This document shows positions 1-7,826 of a stretch of 64,000 bases of DNA, piece by piece (positions within the stretch are counted from its first letter, which is position 1; each line of letters starts with the position of its first letter). This DNA is from Chitinophaga sp. S165. Lineage in GTDB: Bacteria > Bacteroidota > Bacteroidia > Chitinophagales > Chitinophagaceae. The DNA is taken from contig NZ_QGTG01000002.1 of assembly GCF_003182155.1 (NCBI RefSeq), forward strand, positions 434,001 to 498,000. The letters run 5' to 3'. Below the pieces are notes generated by a model that was given only the letters and a program-made list of their open reading frames with translations, was not told where the DNA came from and did no database searches. Both the position numbers and the translations under genes were made by a program.

Positions 1-2119
1 CCTTTGCCCCAAGTTGATCAAGAAGTTCTTTAATAGCCAGGGCTGTTTCTACGACGTGCTTAAATGCAATGTTTTCCGGGTCCAGGTCCAATACCAGGTA
101 ATCCGGATTATCGAGGTTCTTTACCCGCGACAGCCATGGATTGATCTCTATACATCCCAGATTGACCATATAAGCCAATGTAGCGGCATTGTTGCATACC
201 AGGTAATCTACATCCCTCGAAGCAGATGCAGCATGCAACTGTATTGTTTTTAACCAATCGGGAGCTGATTCCGTATCAATGTCCTTCTGATAGAAACCTG
301 CGTCGTTAATGCCGTTAGGAAACCGGTGCAGACTTAAAGGACGATCTTTCAGAAAAGGCAACACGTAATCGGCCATCTCCAGGTAATAATCCAGCAAGGT
401 GCCTTTACTGATCTTTTCATCCGGCCAGTACAACTTCTGCTGATTGGTCAGTGTAACCTTCTTGCCGTTCAGCGTTACCACACGTTCCTTCTCATGTTTA
501 ACAGCCGTCGAAGCAGTAGCGTTTACGGCAGCTTTTTTTGTAGCCATCTTCGTAGATTTTGCAGTTTCCTTATGCACTTCCTTTGCCGGTTTATCCTTTC
601 TCAATCCCAGGAATATCGGCTGACGCAGATGCCTGTCGCTCGTCCAGGAGGAGAATTTCACCTGGCATACCAGTTCAGGTTTAATCCAGGTGACGGGTGT
701 ATTAGTCCTGATCTTTTCCTTAAAAGGAGACGTCTTCTGCCGGTACGGCTGCATCTTCTCATACAACTCATTGATAAGCGCTCCATTCAATCCACCGCCA
801 CAGTTACCGACATATTTCAGTTCATTCTTATCATCATAAACACCCAGCACCAGCGACCCGATTTTCTTTCTGCTGCCCTGAGGATCAGTATAACCGCAGA
901 TGATAGCTTCCTGCTCATCTACGATCTTGATCTTCAACCAGGACATAGACCTGCGGCCTTCAGCATACAGGCTCTCTGCTTCCTTTGCGATGATACCTTC
1001 CCAACCTTTCTCCCTGGCTGTTTTATACAGTTTTTCGCTATTGTCAGCTACATGCTCGGAGTAGATCACTGTCTTGCTGCCCAGTTGTTTCACAACATCT
1101 TTCAACAACTCCTTTCGTTGAATAAGCGGCAATGCCATCAGGTCCTGCCCATCCAGCTGCAACAGGTCAAATACCACATATACCAGGTTGCCCGACGCAT
1201 CGTTCTTATAGTTCTGCAGTGATTGAAAGTCAGACGTACCATCTTTTTTCATGATCACGATCTCTCCATCCAACACGGCATTGTGCGATAGTTTTTCCAA
1301 TGCCGTTACCACTTTCGCATAGTCTTTATTAAAAGACAAATGGTTCCTCGAGTACAGCTCCACTTTACCTTTACGCACGTCAGCTATTGCCCGGTATCCA
1401 TCCCACTTCGTTTCGAACAACCAGCCTTCCCTGCTGAACGGTGCATCTACCAGTGTAGCCATCATGGGAGTGAACAACTCCTTCTTAGCTGCCGCTGCTT
1501 TTACCTTTGCGGGTTGTGCTTTTTTTTTAGCGCCTCCTTTCATTTTCTCTTTCTCCTTCACACCTCTGTCCTTAATACGCTGCGGCGTATGATCTTCACT
1601 ATTGTAGGTCTCTTTTACGGCATAGTTATCTTTATGCTTTAACAGCAACCAGGCATTATCATCTGAATTTTTCATTTTCACCAATGCAAATTCACCTTTC
1701 ACCTTTTTCCCCTTCAGGCGTATTTTCAGATCACCATCCCGGATCTCTTTATTCGCTTCTTTGTCGAAGTCTTTTCCATCTTCACGCAACAATTCATAGC
1801 TTCCTTTGTCCCACACATAGACGAATCCGGCGCCATAATTCCCTTCAGGAATAACACCTTCAAAATCTTTATAATCATATGGGTGATCTTCAACCTGCAT
1901 CGCAAGTCTTTTATCTGCCGGGTTCATGGACGGGCCTTTGGGCACTGCCCAGCTTTTAAGCACGCCATCTACTTCCAGGCGAAAGTCGTAATGCAAGCGG
2001 GAAGCATGATGACGCTGAATAACGAAGATGTGCTGTTTGCCGGTACTCTTTTTCTTCGTTCCTTTCGGCTCTGAAGTGTCCTTGAAATTGCGCTTCTGAT
2101 CGTATGTTCTCAGGCTCAT
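1..2119 (-). CDS. ligD: ATP-dependent DNA ligase D, 3' end cut by window edge
   Basis: Multidomain ligase of bacterial non-homologous end joining; it processes, fills and seals double-strand breaks bound by Ku. 706 residues are visible and the reading frame is open to base 1. Order: N-terminal 3'-phosphoesterase domain (about 30-165, with HASRLHYDFRLE and EDHPYDY), a Lys/Ala-rich linker (about 187-213), an ATP-ligase domain with the nucleotidyl motif ETKWDGYR (lysine 238 takes the AMP) plus OB fold, a second basic linker, and a primase-like polymerase domain from about 545 that shows the acidic DLDP motif before the edge. This is the Pseudomonas-type order (PE-LIG-POL), not the mycobacterial one. 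The ATG overlaps the ku stop codon (ATGA), so the two are translationally coupled. Confidence 0.95.
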   Translation of the reverse strand, partial: MSLRTYDQKRNFKDTSEPKGTKKKSTGKQHIFVIQRHHASRLHYDFRLEVDGVLKSWAVPKGPSMNPADKRLAMQVEDHPYDYKDFEGVIPEGNYGAGFVYVWDKGSYELLREDGKDFDKEANKEIRDGDLKIRLKGKKVKGEFALVKMKNSDDNAWLLLKHKDNYAVKETYNSEDHTPQRIKDRGVKEKEKMKGGAKKKAQPAKVKAAAAKKELFTPMMATLVDAPFSREGWLFETKWDGYRAIADVRKGKVELYSRNHLSFNKDYAKVVTALEKLSHNAVLDGEIVIMKKDGTSDFQSLQNYKNDASGNLVYVVFDLLQLDGQDLMALPLIQRKELLKDVVKQLGSKTVIYSEHVADNSEKLYKTAREKGWEGIIAKEAESLYAEGRRSMSWLKIKIVDEQEAIICGYTDPQGSRKKIGSLVLGVYDDKNELKYVGNCGGGLNGALINELYEKMQPYRQKTSPFKEKIRTNTPVTWIKPELVCQVKFSSWTSDRHLRQPIFLGLRKDKPAKEVHKETAKSTKMATKKAAVNATASTAVKHEKERVVTLNGKKVTLTNQQKLYWPDEKISKGTLLDYYLEMADYVLPFLKDRPLSLHRFPNGINDAGFYQKDIDTESAPDWLKTIQLHAASASRDVDYLVCNNAATLAYMVNLGCIEINPWLSRVKNLDNPDYLVLDLDPENIAFKHVVETALAIKELLDQLGAK

Positions 2120-2901
2120 GATGCACGTTTTTTATTACCACTGGTGTTACCAAGACTAGCCTTCAGCTGATCGAACAGATCAGAGCTCTTGGTATGTACA
2201 ACTTTCATCTTTTTCACTGTACGGCGTTTGCCGCTTGCCTTAGCTTTGATGATCTTCAGCAGGTCTTCATGATAAGTGTCTTTGTATTGACTGATATCAA
2301 ATTCACTTGTATAACTTTCCACAAGTTGCACAGCCATATCCAGCTCCCGTTTGCTGATCTTGCTGCTGGAAGGAATTGACAGATCTTCCGGTGAACGGAT
2401 CTCCTGTTCAAATCTCAGTTGTTGCAACATCAGGTAATTGTCTCTTGGTCGGATAACGGCCAGGTGTTCACTCGTTCTGAGTACAAAACGCCCCAGTCCG
2501 GCCTTACCCGTTTTCTGTAATGTTTTCAACAACAATTCATATGCTTTCACGCCGGCTTTATCCGGTTCTATGTAGTAGGGTGTCTCAAAGTAGATATCAT
2601 CTATTTCTGCCTGCTCTACGAAAGATTCGATGGTGATGATCTTACTTTTTTCGGGAGCGGCCTCCTGGAAGTCTTCATCTTCCAGTATGATATACTCGTC
2701 GTTATACAGATATCCTTTCACTATCTGTTCCCAGGGTACTTCTTTACCTGTATTTTCATTCACACGTTTAAACTTAATATGGGCATGATCTTTTTTATCC
2801 AGCATGTCCAGGTCCAGCCTGCTGTCCTGTGTTGCGCTGTATAATTTGATGGGTATGTTAACTAACCCGAAACCAATTGTTCCTGACCAAACAGCTCTCA
2901 T
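2116..2901 (-). CDS. ku: Ku protein, DNA end-binding
   Basis: Bacterial Ku homodimer subunit that encircles broken DNA ends and recruits LigD. The 261 residues begin with the typical MRAVWSGTIGFGLVNIPIKLYSA and continue through the Ku core beta-barrel (KSKIITIESFVEQAEIDDIY, AVIRPRDNYLMLQQLRF). The C-terminal tail is short and basic (KASGKRRTVKKMK and a final KKRAS), as in minimal bacterial Ku proteins. It is first in a two-gene operon with ligD and overlaps it by 4 bases. A large dyad lies just upstream (2932-2969) in the divergent promoter region. Length and start are standard for the family. Confidence 0.96.
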   Translation of the reverse strand: MRAVWSGTIGFGLVNIPIKLYSATQDSRLDLDMLDKKDHAHIKFKRVNENTGKEVPWEQIVKGYLYNDEYIILEDEDFQEAAPEKSKIITIESFVEQAEIDDIYFETPYYIEPDKAGVKAYELLLKTLQKTGKAGLGRFVLRTSEHLAVIRPRDNYLMLQQLRFEQEIRSPEDLSIPSSSKISKRELDMAVQLVESYTSEFDISQYKDTYHEDLLKIIKAKASGKRRTVKKMKVVHTKSSDLFDQLKASLGNTSGNKKRAS

Positions 2902-2931
2902 AAAAAAATAATTTAAAGGTGATATGTGATG

Positions 2932-2969
2932 AAAACCAAACTATATGCCATGGCACGCGTTTTGGATTT
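2932..2969. promoter_or_regulatory. 30-bp dyad between ku and the divergent small gene
   Basis: A symmetric element reads CCAAA-N5-TGCCA|TGGCA-N5-TTTGG, centred between 2950 and 2951, with 3 further complementary bases outside one mismatch. Each half also resembles a sigma-54 promoter (TGGCAC-N5-TTGC), with TTGG instead of TTGC, pointing outward to ku and to the gene at 2996. It may be one operator for both genes or two divergent promoters; the symmetry is seen, the role is inferred. Confidence 0.5.
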
Positions 2970-2995
2970 TAACACAGTAACAAAAACCTTTGTTT

Positions 2996-3343
2996 ATGGA
3001 AAAGCCAGGCGAAATGACCACCCTAAGCCGGGTGATGGAAAAATTACATGAAAGAGGTCTTGATCATGAATTAAAAATGAGTGACCACGGCAGAATGCAA
3101 AATGTTGAAAAACAAAAAATCTACAACCCAGAAGAGCTCAAAATCATTAAAACTTACCGGTTTGAAGGAGAGTCTGATCCGGCCGACATGTCAGTACTGT
3201 ACCTGATAGAAGACAAGGACGGTGAGATTGGCTACGTACTGGATGCTTATGGTGCATATAGCACACATGAGGAGTCCGGATTTGATGAATTTCTCCAGAA
3301 GATACCGGTAGAAGACAGGGAAGATCAGCTGATCTTCGCGTAA
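2996..3343 (+). CDS. Conserved small hypothetical protein (about 115 aa)
   Basis: Soluble 115-residue acidic protein of a family common in Bacteroidota, sometimes labelled phosphoribosylpyrophosphate synthetase in databases although it has none of that enzyme's motifs (from memory, not searched). The N-terminal half is helical and basic (TTLSRVMEKLHERGLDHELK); the C-terminal half holds an acidic beta-rich segment (VLYLIEDKDGEIGYVLDAYG). I prefer the ATG at 2996 over a TTG at 2990. It is divergent from ku-ligD and shares the dyad at 2932-2969, so co-regulation with the repair genes is likely. Function unknown. Confidence 0.75.
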   Translation: MEKPGEMTTLSRVMEKLHERGLDHELKMSDHGRMQNVEKQKIYNPEELKIIKTYRFEGESDPADMSVLYLIEDKDGEIGYVLDAYGAYSTHEESGFDEFLQKIPVEDREDQLIFA

Positions 3344-3364
3344 CAATAGTTCATGTAAAATTCT

Positions 3365-3418
3365 AATTAAGAATTAGGGAATCTGATGCTTAACAATCCG
3401 ATTCCCTAATTCTTAATT
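3365..3418. terminator. Bidirectional terminator hairpin
   Basis: Perfect 19-bp inverted repeat (arms 3365-3383 and 3400-3418, 16-base loop) with A/T runs outside both arms. It sits between the convergent gene at 2996 and topoisomerase IB, and its right arm contains the topoisomerase stop codon. Confidence 0.9.
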
Positions 3419-4507
3419 TTTTATACCTTGTTTCCTTACTTTCTGCAGTGTAACAGTTTTCATGAATTTCAGCAGGACCTTTTCGTCGTTATGCAGGCCA
3501 TCATCAGAAGCCTGATTCCTTCCCGCCCGTAAGTCCTCCAGATACGGTTCCAGTTCACACTGTTCATACGCTTCCAATATCTTCGGATGGATATAGTATT
3601 TCTTACAAACGGCCCTTGTATTGCCCAGTTTTCCGGCCACACTGTCTATGATATGCACCAGGTTCTGTTTACACTCGGAGGCTGAGCTGAAAGGGGTAAG
3701 ATCTGCCAGCAGGTTCAATGCGTTTACCGTTCCGAACCAAGTTCTGAAGTCTTTACAGGTATAGTCTTCCCCTGTCCAGAGTTTCAGGTATTCGTTAATA
3801 TCGCCGGAGTCCAGGCTTTTGTGATCCTCGCCTTCATAGTATTGAAAAAGTTCCTGTCCGGGAATATCTCTGACCTTTTGTAATAATCGGGCTAACTGGG
3901 CGTGTTTAAGCGTTATTTTATGCAGGACGCCCTTTTTCCCCTTGAATCGAAAAAAGGCCGTATTTCCGTCTATTTTGACGTGTTGTACATGTAATGTGGT
4001 CAGTCCATACGAGCCATATAGTTTTTCATAGGAAGCATTTCCTACCCTGATCAGGGTTTCCTGCATAACGCTGAGCGCGATGGCTGTAACCTTCTCTTTA
4101 TCAAGACTTTTCTTACGCAAAGCAGTATCAATATGGTCACGTAATTGCGGTAGTTTCTCTCCAAAATGTAGCAGACGGTCGTACTTGGTCTCATTACGCA
4201 CCTTCGCCCAGGTGGAATGATAGCGGTATTGTCTTCTACCCAGGGCGTCAACACCGGTAGCCTGTAAGTGCCCATTAGCATATGGACAGATCCATACATC
4301 TTCCCAGGCAGGCGGTAATACCAGTCCGCGGATCCTTTTCAGGACCTCTTCATCTTTGATAATATCACCATGCTGATCGCGGTACTGAAAGCCGTTTTTC
4401 ACTCTTTCACGGCTATACCCTGCTGTACCGGATTTTACATAACGTAGTTTCACAGCTTTGGCCGTAGCCATTGCTTCGGCAATTAAGTCCATAACACGCA
4501 ATTTCAA
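3413..4507 (-). CDS. DNA topoisomerase IB (poxvirus type)
   Basis: Type IB enzyme that relaxes supercoils by nicking one strand through a 3'-phosphotyrosine. The 364 residues match bacterial poxvirus-like TopIB: an N-terminal beta domain (LRYVKSGTAGYSRERVKNGF, LVLPPAWEDVWICPYANGHLQ) and a catalytic domain with the Arg motif RYHSTWAKVRNETKYDRL, the Lys hairpin (GVLHKITLKH), KDFRTWFGT, and the active-site tyrosine at about 305 in KKYYIHPK. All catalytic positions appear present. It lies in the block with Ku/LigD and a DUF892 protein, which suggests a role in stress or desiccation survival. A later in-frame Met (residue 6) is an alternative start. Confidence 0.93.
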   Translation of the reverse strand: MKLRVMDLIAEAMATAKAVKLRYVKSGTAGYSRERVKNGFQYRDQHGDIIKDEEVLKRIRGLVLPPAWEDVWICPYANGHLQATGVDALGRRQYRYHSTWAKVRNETKYDRLLHFGEKLPQLRDHIDTALRKKSLDKEKVTAIALSVMQETLIRVGNASYEKLYGSYGLTTLHVQHVKIDGNTAFFRFKGKKGVLHKITLKHAQLARLLQKVRDIPGQELFQYYEGEDHKSLDSGDINEYLKLWTGEDYTCKDFRTWFGTVNALNLLADLTPFSSASECKQNLVHIIDSVAGKLGNTRAVCKKYYIHPKILEAYEQCELEPYLEDLRAGRNQASDDGLHNDEKVLLKFMKTVTLQKVRKQGIKN

Positions 4508-4542
4508 TCGTTCACAATGTTAGTGTTGACGGGGATTAAGAA

Positions 4543-4573
4543 AGGCCTCTAACATTAAAGAATGCAGAGGCCT
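4543..4573 (-). terminator. Rho-independent terminator
   Basis: Perfect 8-bp GC-rich stem (arms 4543-4550 and 4566-4573). Read on the minus strand it is followed by TTTCTT, directly after the DUF892 gene and before topoisomerase IB. Confidence 0.8.
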
Positions 4574-4598
4574 CAGGGTTCCCATCTATACGTTAACC

Positions 4599-5252
4599 TT
4601 ATTCAGCAGCAGCTTCTTCATTTATTGAAGATTCTGCCAGTTGAGTAAGTAAAACATCTGTTTCCTTTTCCTCGTTCAGGGTCTGTTCCAGCAATTGAAC
4701 TGCTTCGTCATGACCCATTTTAGCTGCCAGGGTACGAAGGCTGCCATAGGTGGCAATTTCGTAATGTTCGATCTTCTGGCTACAAATGATCAGGCCTGCA
4801 TCTCTTACAGCGCTATCTTCTTCTGTATCGTCGATCACTTCCTGCCCTTCTTCTATCAGGCCTTCCATAGCCGGGCATTTTTTTGCCTTTGCGGTCTGGC
4901 CTACTGATTCGAATACTCTTTCGAGGCGGCTAACGTGTTCTTTTGTCTGGTCCTGGTGAGTGAGAATAGCGTCTGCCAGCTCCTCGGAAGTAGCCGCTTT
5001 CTGCATTTTACCCAGTGCTTTTACCAATGCTTTCTCTGCCCAGTATATATCTTTTAATCCGTCTAAGAAAAGTTGATGGAACTTTGAGTTGGGCATATCT
5101 TCATTCTGGCTTTTGCTGCTCCTTGAACGGGAGGCGCTGGTTGATCTCGAAGCAGTGCGAGATGTTGACGTAGATTTACTGCCTGCGGCACTTCTGCCAG
5201 TTGTTCTGGACTGGCTGCCTGTTTTTGACTTAGATTGGGTTCTTGTTGCCAT
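4599..5252 (-). CDS. DUF892 (YciE/YciF-type) ferritin-like stress protein with Ser/Arg-rich tail
   Basis: The C-terminal 165 residues (about 52-217) form a DUF892 ferritin-like four-helix bundle (FHQLFLDGLKDIYWAEKALV, QTKEHVSRLERVFES, IEHYEIATYGSLRTLA), a family tied to general stress in enterobacteria. The first 50 residues are almost only Ser, Thr, Arg, Lys, Gly and Gln (SKSKTGSQSRTTGRSAAG) and are surely disordered and strongly basic; this tail is unlike E. coli YciE/F and could bind nucleic acid. It has its own terminator downstream; the proline-rich gene 28 bases upstream may be in the same transcript. Function beyond stress association is not established. Confidence 0.88.
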   Translation of the reverse strand: MATRTQSKSKTGSQSRTTGRSAAGSKSTSTSRTASRSTSASRSRSSKSQNEDMPNSKFHQLFLDGLKDIYWAEKALVKALGKMQKAATSEELADAILTHQDQTKEHVSRLERVFESVGQTAKAKKCPAMEGLIEEGQEVIDDTEEDSAVRDAGLIICSQKIEHYEIATYGSLRTLAAKMGHDEAVQLLEQTLNEEKETDVLLTQLAESSINEEAAAE

Positions 5253-5280
5253 GTTATTTGGAGTTTAATAGTGTAACAAA

Positions 5281-5646
5281 TTATTCTTCCGGAATTACTT
5301 TTGAATCTTCTTCATCGTAACTGTTGCCAGTTTCCATGATCGTTTTGTCGGGGAATAAATCCGGCGATCTTTCCTGTACATCCTCACGGTCCTGTTCTGC
5401 TATCAGCGCTGTCCTTTCTTCCGTTTCAAGTTCTGCCTTCTCGTTTACTGCTTTGGGATTAGGAGGAGAACGTTTAATATCGTGATCCGGCACCTCGTTC
5501 GGCACAGGAGGCGGAGGCCCCGGCGGAGACGGTGGAGGTGTTATTTCCGGTCCCGTTGGTCTTGGTGGTTCCTCTTTTGGAGGTGGTTGTTTTTCAGGGA
5601 CGCCTCCTGGTGAAGGATTGCCCGCTGACATATGATAGTATTGCAT
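5281..5646 (-). CDS. Proline-rich acidic hypothetical protein
   Basis: A 121-residue protein of low complexity. Residues about 10-60 are dominated by proline (PPPSPPGPPPPVP), and the rest is acidic with many Glu/Asp (ELETEERTALIAEQDREDV). No signal peptide, membrane segment or known domain is visible; it is probably intrinsically disordered. The ATG at 5646 gives MQYYHMSAG; an internal Met (start 5631) is equally possible. It lies 28 bases upstream of the basic-tailed DUF892 gene in the same direction, so an acidic/basic partner pair is conceivable. It could be spurious, but the stop position and neat spacing favour a gene. Confidence 0.55.
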   Translation of the reverse strand: MQYYHMSAGNPSPGGVPEKQPPPKEEPPRPTGPEITPPPSPPGPPPPVPNEVPDHDIKRSPPNPKAVNEKAELETEERTALIAEQDREDVQERSPDLFPDKTIMETGNSYDEEDSKVIPEE

Positions 5647-5985
5647 AGTTCAGATTTTTTTAGTGAAACGATTGCTTTCAAGTGTGCAGTTGTATCGGAC
5701 GCTTTCCCTTGTGTGCTATTGATTACCAGTAGCAATAAGACAAAGTTCATTCCATCACGCATCAGCATATGTGGGAGATACATATCACACATAGCTATAT
5801 TGCTTGTAAATGCTTATCCACAAATGATTACACGGACATATTACATACCTCGACGGTTATATGAAGTTATTGAGCAGCCACGGCAGGAATGCCTGTAGAA
5901 TAAGTCTTTCACTGTGTGGAAATTGTTGGATAGTAGCCAAAAGAATTGTGTAAATTCGAATGCTTACCACTCAATCATCGGGAAA
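5647..5985. promoter_or_regulatory. Divergent intergenic region before the signalling operon
   Basis: No protein gene is supported here. It must hold promoters for the proline-rich/DUF892 genes (minus) and for the kinase at 5986 (plus). A weak Bacteroidota -7 box, TAAATTCG (5951-5958), lies 28 bases before the kinase ATG with TTG about 22 bases upstream. I see no terminator or strong repeat. Confidence 0.4.
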
Positions 5986-7371
5986 ATGCATATACCTGTA
6001 CAAAAGAAGATCAGATTAGGATTCTTCGTCGCCTTTACTGTAATCATTGTTGCTTCCATATGTTCCTTCCTGGTGACTAAAACCCTGCTCGACAATGCGC
6101 GGTGGCTGAACCGCACCATTGAGATCTCTAAAAGTCTGGAGGTGATCACCAAACAGCTGAAAGATGCTGAATCTGCTGTGAGAGGGTACAGCATTACCAG
6201 AGATACGGCTTTTCTGCGGCCTACCATGCAGGAACGCAGTATTAAGATCGAGGAGGAATACATGATGTTGCGCAGGATAACAGCAGATAATCAGCAGCAG
6301 CAAAGGCATCTTGATACCCTGAAAAAATTGCTGGAAATGAAATACCGGCAACTGATAGCCGGAGAAGCAAAGCTGACTTCCGTCCAGAAAGACACTTCAG
6401 CTGTACAGGAAGGTGAAAAATCGATGGACAGGATAGACCGCAAAGTGCAGGACATGCGGAACATAGAGGACGCAAAGCTTCACCAGAAATCCAGGTTACA
6501 AAGTTTCTTTTCAGCGATATGGATACCGGTCATATTCATTTCCTCCCTTATGGCTATCCTCATAGGCATCTATTCGTACATAACACTCACCCGGGAGTTC
6601 CGCTTGCAATTACATATAGAGTCACGCCTGAAGTCTTACCAACATGACCTCCAACAGAATATCAAGCTATTGAACAAGTCAAATGAAGAACTGGAGCAGT
6701 TTGCCTATGTAGCTTCGCACGACCTGCAGGAACCTTTACGTAAGATATCTACCTTCAGTGACCGTTTGCAAACCAAATACGGTGATCACCTCCCCGCTGA
6801 AGCAACAGACCTGATACTCCGTATGACAGGCGCCGTGGGAAGAATGCGGGTATTGATCAACGACCTGCTGCTTTTTTCAAGGGCAGGCCGTATCACACCT
6901 GAAAACATCGTAAAAGTGGATATGACCCAGGTGGTACAGGAAGTGGTCAGTGACCTGGAAGTAAGTTTGCAGGAAAAAAGAGCCGTGGTCAATATTATGA
7001 CCATTCCGGCCATTGAGGGCAATCCTACTTCCTTTCACCAGCTATTCCAGAACATTATTGCCAATGCCATCAAATTTGCTCATCCTGACCGTCAGCTGGT
7101 CATCAATATAAGGTCTGAAGAAGAAAATAACCATTGCCGCATTTATATAGAGGATAATGGTATAGGTTTTGACCCTACATATGCCGAGCGCATCTTTTTA
7201 CTATTTCAAAGGCTACACGGTATGAGCGAATATTCCGGTACCGGTATAGGACTGGCCATCTGCAAAAAAATAGTAGATAGCCATCATGGACACATATCTG
7301 CCCTGGGAGCACCCGGTCAGGGCGCAACATTTATTATTACATTACCACTAACGCAAAACCCTTTATCATGA
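5986..7371 (+). CDS. CHASE3-type sensor histidine kinase
   Basis: Membrane sensor kinase, 461 residues from the ATG at 5986; an in-frame ATG at 5914 only adds an unlikely leader. Order: TM1 (about 11-31), periplasmic helical CHASE3-like sensor (about 32-172, with AESAVRGYSITRDTAFL), TM2 (about 176-197), coiled coil (210-240), HisKA with His245 in YVASHDLQEPLRKI, and a HATPase domain (NAIKFA, DNGIGFDP, YSGTGIGLAICKKI). The DLQEPLRK H-box is typical of kinases paired with Rcp1-like receivers; just such a receiver follows with a 4-base overlap. The ligand is unknown. Probable first gene of a three-gene phosphorelay operon. Confidence 0.92.
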   Translation: MHIPVQKKIRLGFFVAFTVIIVASICSFLVTKTLLDNARWLNRTIEISKSLEVITKQLKDAESAVRGYSITRDTAFLRPTMQERSIKIEEEYMMLRRITADNQQQQRHLDTLKKLLEMKYRQLIAGEAKLTSVQKDTSAVQEGEKSMDRIDRKVQDMRNIEDAKLHQKSRLQSFFSAIWIPVIFISSLMAILIGIYSYITLTREFRLQLHIESRLKSYQHDLQQNIKLLNKSNEELEQFAYVASHDLQEPLRKISTFSDRLQTKYGDHLPAEATDLILRMTGAVGRMRVLINDLLLFSRAGRITPENIVKVDMTQVVQEVVSDLEVSLQEKRAVVNIMTIPAIEGNPTSFHQLFQNIIANAIKFAHPDRQLVINIRSEEENNHCRIYIEDNGIGFDPTYAERIFLLFQRLHGMSEYSGTGIGLAICKKIVDSHHGHISALGAPGQGATFIITLPLTQNPLS

Positions 7372-7823
7372 ATAGAAGTAAAGGCGCCCGAAAAGTTAGC
7401 ATTCTTATTGCAGATGATGATGCTGACGACAGAGAATTGATCCGGGCAGCTTTTGAAGAAAGCAGCACACAGCACGACATTAATTTCGTGGAAAATGGCG
7501 AAGAACTGCTGCATTACTTAAACCGTAACGGTCACTATGCGGACGAAACGCTACACCCGTTTCCACAGATCATCCTGTTGGATCTCAATATGCCTAAAAA
7601 AGATGGAAGGGAGGCATTACGTGAACTGAAAGCAGATAATGTCTTTAAGAGCATTCCTGTTATCATATTGACCACATCTATGGAAGAAAAAGATATCGTT
7701 AAAAGTTACGAGCTGGGTGTAAACAGCTTTATCATAAAACCAGTCACCTATTCAGAACTCGTGGAATTTACCCGCGTACTGGGTAAATATTGGTTTGAAA
7801 TAGCAGAACTGCCAAAAGTATAG
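7368..7823 (+). CDS. Single-domain response regulator (Rcp1 type)
   Basis: A 151-residue stand-alone receiver without output domain. The acidic pocket is IADDDADDRE, the phosphoacceptor is Asp72 in LLDLNMPKKDG, with Thr102 (LTTS) and Lys124 (FIIKPVTY) in the expected places. The loop KKDGREAL and the extended region after residue 50 are typical of Rcp1-like regulators that accept phosphate from kinases such as the upstream one. The ATG overlaps the kinase stop (ATGA). It probably shuttles phosphate to another protein rather than binding DNA. Confidence 0.93.
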   Translation: MNRSKGARKVSILIADDDADDRELIRAAFEESSTQHDINFVENGEELLHYLNRNGHYADETLHPFPQIILLDLNMPKKDGREALRELKADNVFKSIPVIILTTSMEEKDIVKSYELGVNSFIIKPVTYSELVEFTRVLGKYWFEIAELPKV

Positions 7824-7826
7824 AGA

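Noticed and set aside
494..1222. Open frame of 242 codons on the plus strand
   Set aside because: It is the antisense shadow of the ligase domain of LigD, whose motifs are clear on the minus strand.
2990..2998. TTG start two codons upstream of the small gene
   Set aside because: An ATG at 2996 follows at once, and homologues as I recall them begin there.
2996..3343. Label phosphoribosylpyrophosphate synthetase
   Set aside because: The protein is too short and lacks the PRPP-binding and flexible-loop motifs; the label seems a propagated error.
5914..5985. Upstream extension of the CHASE3 kinase
   Set aside because: The added residues are polar, lie before the membrane helix and overlap the likely promoter.
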